Origin: an uncultured bacterium
Lineage (GTDB): Bacteria > Bacteroidota > Bacteroidia > Bacteroidales > CAIWKO01
DNA length: 10,923 nt
Direction: 5' to 3'
Assembly: GCA_903916135.1 (NCBI GenBank)
Contig: CAIWVT010000308.1
Coordinates: 1 to 10,923, forward strand
Part shown: positions 1 through 6,007 of the stretch, one piece after another
Layout: each line of letters opens with the position of its first letter
How positions within the stretch are numbered: the stretch's first letter is position 1
The notes under the pieces: generated by a model
What the model saw: only the letters and a program-made list of their open reading frames with translations
What the model was told of the DNA's origin: nothing
Database searches by the model: none
Program-made: the position numbers and the translations under genes

Positions 1-2
1 AA

Positions 3-2039
3 ACCAATGTCATTATGTTAGTAAGCCTTATGGGGCTAAGCATGATGTTTAGTTGCAACACAAAAACTATGAAAAAAGTAGAACCCGCAATCAATAGTGC
101 GAACATGGACACTACCGTGAATCCCGGTGATGATTTCTTTAGATATGCCAATGGAAATTGGTTGAAAAACAATCCTATTCCTGCCGAATATAGCATCTTC
201 GGTTCGTTCGAAGCACTGAAAGAAGAAAACAACAAACAACTGCGCGGTATCATGGAAGACGCCCTTGCCGACAAAAACGCCAAAGCAGGTTCGTTGACAC
301 AAAAAATCGCTGACTTCTATGCCACAGGTATGGATTCGGCTGCTATCGAAAAGACCGGCATCAAAGCAATACAAACCGAATTGGATAAAATTGATGGTAT
401 CAAAACCACCGCCGACCTCATCAAATTGGTTGGATATTTACACACTTCGGGCATCAACTCTTTGTTTAATTTCGGTTCCGGTCAGGACGATAAAAACAGC
501 GAGAAAGTCATTGCTCAACTCTATCAAGGCGGTTTGGGATTGCCCGATAGGGATTATTATACCTCTAACGACAAACGCTCGCAAGAGATACGCAAAGAAT
601 ATGTCAACCATGTTGGCAATACATTCGCATTGGCAGGTGCCACAAAAGATCAGGCAGAAAAAAATGCTACTGTCGTTATGGCTATCGAAACCCAATTGGC
701 TCAAGCATCGTCCACACGTTTGGAATTGCGTGACCCTATTAAAAACTATAACAAAACCGATTTAGCAGGCTTAAAAAAAGTAGCTATTCAATTTGATTGG
801 GAACAATATTTTGCCACCGTCGGTTTGAAAGCAACCAATGAAATCAATATAGGGCAACCCAAGTTCTTTGCTGAAATGGCAAAAATGACTACCACCGTCC
901 CAATTGACAATTGGAAACTTTATCTGAAATGGCATGTCTTGCATGGCGCATCACCCTATCTGTCTTCCGCTTTTGTGAAAGAACAATTCGGTTTCTACAG
1001 CATGATGTTGTCGGGCATCAAAGAAATGAAACCTCGCTGGAAACGCGTGCTGAACACCACATCCTATTCCTTGGGCGAAGCCGTTGGACAAATTTATGTG
1101 GAGAAATATTTCCCTGCCACCTCCAAGAAACGTATGCTCGAGTTGGTGAACAATTTGAAAGATGCTTTGAAAAGCCGTATAGAGAAACTAACCTGGATGG
1201 GCGAGGCTACCAAGAAAGAAGCTATGGCGAAGTTAGCCACCATGAATATCAAGGTGGGCTATCCCGACAAATGGATAGATTATTCCACGTTGAACATCAC
1301 CAAAGATTCGTATTATCAAAACATCATGGCTTCTTCGCGATTCGATTTTGCTCGCGATTTGAACAAGATAGGTAAACCCGTTGATCGTTTGGATTGGGGT
1401 ATGACACCGCAAACCGTCAACGCCTATTATAGCCCCAACATGAACGAAATCGTGTTTCCTGCTGCTATTTTGCAACCGCCTTTCTTTTTCCCCGAGGGTG
1501 ATGATGCTGTGAATTATGGTGCTATAGGCGTGGTGATAGGTCATGAAATGACACACGGATTCGACGATCAAGGTCGTCTGTATGACAAAGTCGGCAACTT
1601 GCGCAACTGGTGGACCAAAGACGACTCCACGAATTTCGCGAAACAAACCCAAGTGCTGGTTGAAGAGTTTAATGCTTTCAAGATGCTAGATTCTTTGCAT
1701 GTGAACGGCGAGTTGACCTTGGGCGAAAACATTGCCGACATCGGCGGATTGACTGTGGCGTATGTGGCACTCCAAAAAGCTTCGGAAGGCAAAGATGCCA
1801 ATACCAAAATTGACGGATTCACCGCCGACCAACGCTTCTTCCTGGCGTATGCCCAAGTGTGGAGAGGCAACACCCGCGACAAAGAGTTGATGCGTCGTTT
1901 GAAAGAAGACGTGCATTCGCCCAAAGAAGCCCGCGTGAACGGACAGGTGTATAACATCCCTGCCTTTTACAAAGCCTTCAACATAAAAACCACCGACAAA
2001 CGCTATAAAGCGGACAGCGAACGCCCGATGATATGGTAG
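3..2039 (+). CDS. M13 family zinc metallopeptidase (neprilysin/PepO-like), probable lipoprotein, 5' end cut by window edge
   Basis: This is a zinc endopeptidase of the M13 family, which cleaves oligopeptides. Counting from the ATG at 15 (674 residues), the zinc-binding HExxH is H510-E-M-T-H514, the third ligand is E571 in ENIAD, and D575 supports the first histidine. The substrate-binding NAYY motif is at 469-472. H634 and R640 in DVHSPKEAR match the transition-state histidine and substrate arginine of neprilysin, and the chain ends in the family-typical hydrophobic-Trp. All catalytic residues are present, and the length is near that of bacterial PepO proteins. The N-terminus is hydrophobic and ends in MMFSC with C14 as a possible lipidated cysteine, suggesting export as a lipoprotein. 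It lacks the positive residues of a signal peptide, and the frame is open to base 3 (codons T-N-V-I before the ATG), so the true start is probably just left of the window. The family call is secure; the exact start and lipidation are inferred. Confidence 0.95.
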   Translation, partial: TNVIMLVSLMGLSMMFSCNTKTMKKVEPAINSANMDTTVNPGDDFFRYANGNWLKNNPIPAEYSIFGSFEALKEENNKQLRGIMEDALADKNAKAGSLTQKIADFYATGMDSAAIEKTGIKAIQTELDKIDGIKTTADLIKLVGYLHTSGINSLFNFGSGQDDKNSEKVIAQLYQGGLGLPDRDYYTSNDKRSQEIRKEYVNHVGNTFALAGATKDQAEKNATVVMAIETQLAQASSTRLELRDPIKNYNKTDLAGLKKVAIQFDWEQYFATVGLKATNEINIGQPKFFAEMAKMTTTVPIDNWKLYLKWHVLHGASPYLSSAFVKEQFGFYSMMLSGIKEMKPRWKRVLNTTSYSLGEAVGQIYVEKYFPATSKKRMLELVNNLKDALKSRIEKLTWMGEATKKEAMAKLATMNIKVGYPDKWIDYSTLNITKDSYYQNIMASSRFDFARDLNKIGKPVDRLDWGMTPQTVNAYYSPNMNEIVFPAAILQPPFFFPEGDDAVNYGAIGVVIGHEMTHGFDDQGRLYDKVGNLRNWWTKDDSTNFAKQTQVLVEEFNAFKMLDSLHVNGELTLGENIADIGGLTVAYVALQKASEGKDANTKIDGFTADQRFFLAYAQVWRGNTRDKELMRRLKEDVHSPKEARVNGQVYNIPAFYKAFNIKTTDKRYKADSERPMIW

Positions 2040-2050
2040 GTGGAGGAGGA

Positions 2051-2090
2051 TTGGAACGCGGATGACGCTTAATTGGCACGCGGATGACGC
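2051..2090. repeat. Direct repeat, two copies of an 18-bp unit (TTGGnACGCGGATGACGC)
   Basis: The sequence TTGG-n-ACGCGGATGACGC occurs at 2051-2068 and again at 2073-2090, 22 bases apart, just after the M13 peptidase stop. Related words recur nearby: CGCGGATAAA at 2113-2122, its near inverted copy TTTATCTGCG at 2137-2146, and AACGCGGATAGATGCAGAT at about 2228-2246. Short ACGCGGAT/ATCCGCGT-rich words seem familiar to me as Bacteroidota intergenic repeats, but I cannot search to confirm this. No function is claimed. Confidence 0.7.
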
Positions 2091-2157
2091 AGATATATAT
2101 AACGCAAATTATCGCGGATAAAATAAAAAATCCGTTTTTATCTGCGTTGCAGAGCAT

Positions 2158-2216
2158 CAGCGTCATTAGCGTTCTATTTTTTTTTCGCAACGCTGATGAA
2201 CGCTGATTTTTTCTTT
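2158..2216 (+). terminator. Long imperfect hairpin with downstream T-run; likely terminator of the M13 peptidase gene
   Basis: CAGCGTCATTAGCGTT (2158-2173) pairs with AACGCTGATGAACGCTG (2189-2205), with one wobble or mismatch and one extra base, around a T-rich loop. The second arm is followed by ATTTTTTCTTTT. This is the shape of a Rho-independent terminator and lies about 120 bases after the M13 stop codon. The same words also belong to the local GCGGAT/AACGCTGAT repeat family, so it could be a repeat element that acts as a terminator only incidentally. Confidence 0.5.
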
Positions 2217-2292
2217 TGATGAAATTGAACGCGGATAGATGCAGATTTTTTTAGGTCTGTGTTTATCCGCTTTTTTTTAACCACGGAGGACT

Positions 2293-2433
2293 CACGACTT
2301 TCAGTACGGGACAGGACAGAGGGAGACAAAGGTTTTAGGCGGAAGCCTAATAGGAGTAAGGTGACGCAGATTGGAATCTCCGCTAAACGAGATTTACCAC
2401 TACAAACCCCGACATTTCATGTACGGGAGGTTA
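2293..2433 (+). other. Cluster of four small hairpins containing a duplicated motif (candidate structured RNA or repeat element)
   Basis: Four inverted repeats follow one another. (a) CACGACTTTCAGTACGGGA at 2293-2311 has ACT/AGT around TTC, with a partial outer CACG/CGGG stem and a bulged A. (b) TTAGGC-GGAA-GCCTAA at 2335-2350 is a perfect six-pair stem with a GNRA-type loop. (c) AATCTC at 2375-2380 pairs with GAGATT at 2389-2394. (d) CCCG-ACAT-TTC-ATGT-A-CGGG at 2408-2427 is eight pairs with one bulged A, extendable by AAC/GTT to 2433. Hairpins (a) and (d) share the same layout (CG-AC..TTTCA..GT-A-CGGGA) and look like diverged copies. A GTG-initiated frame crosses the region but has no recognisable product. 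Function is unknown. Confidence 0.4.
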
Positions 2434-2520
2434 CGAATAGGCGAATTACGAATGCCGCTAAACACCTCTATGAAGCTATTTTGCTCTGTAAATATTTGTT
2501 TAACAAGTATAAACAACTGA

Positions 2521-2826
2521 GACTTGCAAAGTCCGAGATGAGACTTGCCGAGTCCGAAAGGAGACTTGCCAAGTCCGAGAGGAGATTTGCCAAGTCCGAG
2601 AGGAGATTTGCCGAGTCTGAGATGAGACTTGCCGAGTCTGAGAGGAGACTTGCCGAGTCTGAAAGGAGACTTGCCGAGTCTGAGAGGAGACTTGCCGAGT
2701 CTGAGAGGAGACTTGCCAAGTCTGAGAGGAGACTTGCCAAGTCTGAGAGGAGACTTGCCGAGTCTGAGAGGAGACTTGCCGAGTCTGAGAGGGGACTTGC
2801 CGAGTCTGAAAGGAGACTCGCCAAGT
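2521..2826. repeat. Minisatellite: 14 full 21-bp tandem units plus a decaying partial unit
   Basis: Fourteen contiguous 21-bp units run from 2521 to 2814, followed by a degenerate fifteenth to about 2826. Each has the core AGACTTGCCGAGTCT followed by a six-base linker GAGAGG. The core is an inverted repeat: AGACT and AGTCT flank TGCCG, or six pairs around GCC if T-G or T-A pairing is allowed. Variants occur at few sites: unit position 9 is G or A, position 3 is C or T, position 14 is T in most units but C in the first four, position 17 is G or A, and position 19 is G or T. Because 21 is divisible by three and the unit lacks stops, several frames stay open on both strands. One + frame reads LA[E/K]SExR heptads, but AGG/AGA arginine codons and weak third-position bias argue against a real gene. 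Confidence 0.93.
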
Positions 2827-2985
2827 TGGGGGCTTGACAAGAGATTTGGATTTTGGAGGTTTTTTTAATAACTCTGTTTTGAAAAGTGGAGTTAATAACA
2901 CCGAACAGATAAAAAAAACCACCACCTTTCTGCACAAAATTAGGTAACGGAAATTATTTTTTTTCTTTATTAAAGATTTATTTTC

Positions 2986-2993
2986 TACCTTTG
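2986..2993 (+). promoter_or_regulatory. Bacteroidota -7 promoter element TACCTTTG
   Basis: TACCTTTG is an exact match to the Bacteroidota consensus TAnnTTTG, followed by the usual C. It would start transcription near 2998-3002, giving a leader of about 140 bases for the membrane-protein gene at 3140, or a short leader for the small ORF at 3014. No clear TTG was found at the expected -33 position; the upstream region is T-rich. Confidence 0.5.
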
Positions 2994-3013
2994 CTAAAAA
3001 TTTAGAGACCGTA

Positions 3014-3103
3014 ATGAAAATGAAAAAAGGTAAGCGAAACATGATAGTTGTTGGAATGGTTGTTGACTTTTTAGAGTTTGAGGTGGGCAAAAAACACATA
3101 TAG
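3014..3103 (+). CDS. Possible small ORF, 29 residues
   Basis: An ATG 20 bases after the TACCTTTG promoter element opens a 29-codon frame with a lysine-rich start (MKMKKGKRNM), a short hydrophobic stretch (IVVGMVVDFL) and an acidic/basic tail, ending in TAG at 3101-3103. Its position suggests it could be the first translated frame of the transcript, either a leader peptide or a small membrane peptide. It could equally be chance or the remnant of a longer gene. I do not recognise it. Confidence 0.2.
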   Translation: MKMKKGKRNMIVVGMVVDFLEFEVGKKHI

Positions 3104-3139
3104 CTTTCATTTTATTTAGTCAATCACTTATATATTTAG

Positions 3140-4822
3140 ATGGCAGAAAAAAATAAAAAATCTCAGTATTTATCTCTATCTGATACTTACTTGAAATTCA
3201 GAATTGGCAGACTGGCTGTCGTTGTAACAGTAGTATTAACTTTGTACAACGCAATAAATTCAAATAATTATAAAACAATAATTGATAATTATAATAAAGT
3301 ATTGAGTATTTCAGACTCCTCTTGGGGTGTACCATTAACAAACGATTGGTTTATTGATGGTATGTTTATAAATCACGGTATGTATGATAGCGACACTGTA
3401 AATGGTCTAATACATTCTGTTGACAAGCAAATTGACTATAGTTCTGATAGTGTTGTATTCACAGAATCTGGTCCTAAAGCAATATCTAAACCAATAGATA
3501 CTGCAAAAATAATTTTTTATAAAAGCAAACAAGAATCCTTACTAAATAAAATCACAGAAGAGATTCCAAAAATATTCAATCTTAAATTATCATTTATTTC
3601 AGACGAACCGTTAAATCTACAATATTGGATTTTTTTATTACCTATTATTTTCATATTATCAAGTATTTATATCAATATAATTAAGCGCAAAATTAATATA
3701 GTTAAAGCTGAATTAAATTCTGAAAATAATAGTATTACAAATTTTGAGAAATTTCCTTTCGAATTTTTAAACACAATTATTCAATATGTTGAATTAGTAT
3801 TGTTAGCGATTCTTATTTATGTATATTATAACCTATCTAATAATCTGCCAGGTTATACAAAATACATATTATTTATTTTACTATATGGCAGTTATTATGC
3901 CATCATTTATTTTTTGAATATATCATATAAACTCAATAATGCAATGTTTCAAAGTTCTCGGCTATATATAAAATGGAATGCAATATATAGTTTTGTGGGA
4001 AGAAGACTTAATAAAAATCCATTTAAGAAATTATCATTAACCAGTATAATTCTGATTTTGTTTACTCTTTTTCTAACAATGAGTATAAAAGGATGCAAAC
4101 GCGAAGATCCATTTGCAAAAAAGACATATTTCTTTTATCATAATCATAGTTGGCATAAATACGATAATTTTAGTTTTAATGATAATGAAAATTCAATTTA
4201 TGGATATGAACATATTATAAATTTTAACGATAAAGTTTGGAACTTTGGAAAGGAAGGAATTGTTCTTAACAGATATTTTCAAATAGGATATTTGATATCA
4301 ATAATTATTGCTTTCCTATTCTTTATTGCTCTCATATTTAAGCGATTTAAAATAATCAAGGGAATTGTACTTAATAAAATTTTTTATTTTCTTTTTTACG
4401 TTGCTTCCATTTTATTTCTTCAATTTAGTATTTATTACAGTACATATTTTATGCCTCTTTTTATAATAACATGTTTCAGTCTGATAATAATATTTGTTTG
4501 GATATATATGAATAAAAGTAAATATTTGCATGAGATAGATTTAAAAACCCAATCAAAAGAAATTTTTCTTTTGACCTTCCCATTTTTAATTATATTAATT
4601 TTTAAGTATTCTCAGAGTTTGTATTATAGTACTACAATGATTATTTTATTTACAATTAAAAGTCCGAAAACTTTTTTTTGGTCAGTATGGTATAGCATAA
4701 ATATGTTTAGTAAATATATTTTTCATTTTGGATTATTTTGTTTAATGTTATCTCTATATAAACAAACTAAGGAAATAATTCATCAGAATTTAAACGATAA
4801 TAAAAATAAAAACATCCGCTAA
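3140..4822 (+). CDS. Unrecognised polytopic membrane protein, AT-rich
   Basis: I do not recognise this 560-residue protein. Hydrophobic segments lie at about 24-40, 161-181, 213-231, 241-262, 299-316, 379-400, 411-432, 437-456 and 474-490, with further hydrophobic stretches at 495-507 and 511-540. Positive-inside charges (IKRK after 181, RRLNKNPFKK at 288-297, KRFK at 401-404, NKSK at 458-461) put the N-terminus in the cytoplasm. That leaves two likely external loops, about 41-160 and 317-378, the latter rich in aromatic residues, His and Asn (HNHSWHKYDNFSFND). No transporter, kinase or glycosyltransferase signature is visible. The DNA is far more AT-rich than its neighbours: bases 3661-3720 hold 11 G/C of 60, against 29 of 60 at 6121-6180 in dxr. 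It stands alone between non-coding stretches, suggesting horizontal acquisition. Only AT-rich sequence and no ribosome-binding site precede the ATG. Confidence 0.85.
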   Translation: MAEKNKKSQYLSLSDTYLKFRIGRLAVVVTVVLTLYNAINSNNYKTIIDNYNKVLSISDSSWGVPLTNDWFIDGMFINHGMYDSDTVNGLIHSVDKQIDYSSDSVVFTESGPKAISKPIDTAKIIFYKSKQESLLNKITEEIPKIFNLKLSFISDEPLNLQYWIFLLPIIFILSSIYINIIKRKINIVKAELNSENNSITNFEKFPFEFLNTIIQYVELVLLAILIYVYYNLSNNLPGYTKYILFILLYGSYYAIIYFLNISYKLNNAMFQSSRLYIKWNAIYSFVGRRLNKNPFKKLSLTSIILILFTLFLTMSIKGCKREDPFAKKTYFFYHNHSWHKYDNFSFNDNENSIYGYEHIINFNDKVWNFGKEGIVLNRYFQIGYLISIIIAFLFFIALIFKRFKIIKGIVLNKIFYFLFYVASILFLQFSIYYSTYFMPLFIITCFSLIIIFVWIYMNKSKYLHEIDLKTQSKEIFLLTFPFLIILIFKYSQSLYYSTTMIILFTIKSPKTFFWSVWYSINMFSKYIFHFGLFCLMLSLYKQTKEIIHQNLNDNKNKNIR

Positions 4823-4956
4823 TCGAATAGGCTGACCAGATAGTTAGTTTGTTGTGGCAAACCTTTCAGTTGGTCATGGGTTACAACTGCCACTGTTACG
4901 GTTTCGGCAAAAGTTCCCTCTTGAGTTGAATAAGTAAAACCAAGTCGTACCCCGAC
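4819..4956 (-). pseudogene. Possible C-terminal coding remnant on the minus strand
   Basis: Read on the minus strand from 4956 down to a TAG whose complement is at 4819-4821, one frame gives 45 codons of ordinary-looking protein sequence (from VGVRLGFTYSTQEGTFAETV through VTHDQLKGLPQQTNYLVSLFD). No start codon is present, and TGA-TAA stops lie immediately upstream in the frame. Its base composition is closer to the conserved flanking genes than to the AT-rich gene beside it, and its stop overlaps the 3' end of that gene. This would fit the tail of a gene whose front was lost when the AT-rich segment arrived. A chance open frame of this length is possible, and I recognise no family. A longer minus-strand frame (4874-5104) covers part of the same bases and looks less natural. 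Confidence 0.25.
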
Positions 4957-5003
4957 TTATCAAGGTCTCATATATAAATGGCTTTTCCAATAACACTAAA
5001 ACC

Positions 5004-5040
5004 ATCCAACAATATAACAATCCAACAATAAAACAATCCA
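5004..5040. repeat. 16-bp direct repeat, 2.3 copies (ATCCAACAATATAACA)
   Basis: ATCCAACAATATAACA at 5004-5019 is followed by ATCCAACAATAAAACA at 5020-5035 and ATCCA at 5036-5040. It is a low-complexity A/C-rich tandem repeat upstream of the M23 peptidase promoter. No function is evident. Confidence 0.7.
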
Positions 5041-5067
5041 CCCACCCCACCAAATTACACCCTATCT

Positions 5068-5098
5068 TTTGCCACGTCGTAAAGAAGCCGTATCTTTG
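5068..5098 (+). promoter_or_regulatory. Bacteroidota-type promoter of the M23-dxr-rseP-recX cluster
   Basis: TTTG at 5068-5071 and TATCTTTG at 5091-5098 are separated by 19 bases, matching the Bacteroidota arrangement of a -33 TTG box and a -7 TAnnTTTG box. The predicted start of transcription is around 5103, about 10 bases before the ATG at 5114. This rules out the upstream in-frame TTG at 5069, which lies inside the -33 box, as the translation start. With no strong terminator seen before 8978, this promoter probably drives the whole four-gene run. Confidence 0.7.
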
Positions 5099-5113
5099 CA
5101 GCAAGTTTTAAAT

Positions 5114-5995
5114 ATGACAACAGAAAAGTTAAGCCGCTGGCAGGCATTCCGCAAAAAACTTCACGACAAATATCGGTTGGTGATTATGAACGATTCTACG
5201 TTTGAGCGTAAGATTTCGTTTCGGCTCACCCGCATGAATGTGTTTGTGGTGATGGGCGCTGCCGTGATGTTGTTGATTGTGGCAACCACGTTTATCATCG
5301 CTTACACACCGCTGCGCGAATACATCCCGGGCTATGGCGATGTGAATATGCAACGCGAGTTGTATCATCTGACGCTCAAAACCGATTCGATGGAGAAAGA
5401 AATCATCCGCCGCGAACTCTATCTGAAAAACATCCGTTATATCATCGAGGGCAGAGACTTTCCGCAACCCGACATGAAGAAACCTTCCGACACAAGTATC
5501 CATCAATATAAAAATCTAAACTTCAACATCTCGCCCGAAGATTCTGCTTTGCGCAACGATATTGAGAGTATTGACAAATACAATCTGTCCTTTTCCTCAG
5601 GCACGCATAGCGACAATTCTATCAGCAACTTTTTCTTTTTCACACCCATCAAAGGCATGGTGGTGAACGGGTTTAATCCTGCCAAAGGACATTATGGCAT
5701 TGACATTGCCGCTAATCAAAATGATGCGGTGAAAGCCACCTTAGACGGCACGGTGATTTTCACGGGATGGACACTCGAAACGGGCTATATCATCTCTATT
5801 CAACATAGCAACAACATCATTTCGGTGTATAAACACAACTCCACCCTGTTGAAAAAGACAGGCGATTATGTGAAAGCCGGCGACCCCATTGCCATCGTGG
5901 GCAACACAGGCGAATTGACCACGGGACCCCATCTGCATTTCGAGTTGTGGCACAATGGCACCGCCGCCAATCCCAAAGAATTTATGTCATTTTAG
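5114..5995 (+). CDS. M23 family metallopeptidase, membrane-anchored
   Basis: A 293-residue protein of the LytM/M23 zinc peptidase family, which cuts peptide cross-bridges in peptidoglycan. Residues 1-40 are basic and probably cytoplasmic, one membrane segment lies at about 43-64, and residues 76-113 look like a charged coiled coil. An acidic, Ser/Asn-rich linker leads to the M23 domain at about 177-293. Its active-site residues are intact: H193 and D197 in GHYGID, H241 in VYKH, and H273-L-H275 in GPHLHFE. The enzyme should therefore be active and face the periplasm, where members of this type act in cell-wall remodelling or division. The ATG at 5114 was chosen because the next upstream start would sit in the promoter. 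The stop is followed within 12 bases by the likely dxr start, so the two are probably cotranscribed and translationally coupled. Confidence 0.93.
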   Translation: MTTEKLSRWQAFRKKLHDKYRLVIMNDSTFERKISFRLTRMNVFVVMGAAVMLLIVATTFIIAYTPLREYIPGYGDVNMQRELYHLTLKTDSMEKEIIRRELYLKNIRYIIEGRDFPQPDMKKPSDTSIHQYKNLNFNISPEDSALRNDIESIDKYNLSFSSGTHSDNSISNFFFFTPIKGMVVNGFNPAKGHYGIDIAANQNDAVKATLDGTVIFTGWTLETGYIISIQHSNNIISVYKHNSTLLKKTGDYVKAGDPIAIVGNTGELTTGPHLHFELWHNGTAANPKEFMSF

Positions 5996-6007
5996 TTGCG
6001 CCCTGCC

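Noticed and set aside
2521..2814. CRISPR array
   Set aside because: The 21-bp units are directly adjacent with no unique spacers, and no cas gene is present.
2259..2837. GTG-initiated 192-codon frame ending in LA[E/K]SExR heptads
   Set aside because: The first half runs through the hairpin cluster and resembles no protein. The second half is simply the 21-bp repeat, open in several frames on both strands. Arginine is read almost only as AGG/AGA, unlike the neighbours, and unit variants are only weakly biased to third codon positions (four of eight variant types). A coiled-coil gene is not excluded but is not supported.
2869..2894. Inverted repeat TAACTC/GAGTTA with 14-base loop after the minisatellite
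   Set aside because: Only six A/T-rich pairs with a long loop and no T-run after the second arm on either strand; too weak for a terminator.
2400..3099. Minus-strand open frames through the minisatellite (SPLRLGK, SLLSDSA and VSSQTRQ repeats)
   Set aside because: They exist only because a stop-free 21-bp unit keeps several frames open. Their flanks read as low-complexity or random sequence.
4942..4958. Hairpin AAGTCG-TACCC-CGACTT
   Set aside because: A six-pair stem with no following T-run, lying inside the possible coding remnant; not a convincing terminator or operator on its own.
5069..5113. Upstream TTG start for the M23 peptidase (15 extra residues)
   Set aside because: The TTG forms the predicted -33 box and the added codons cover the promoter, so they would not be in the mRNA.
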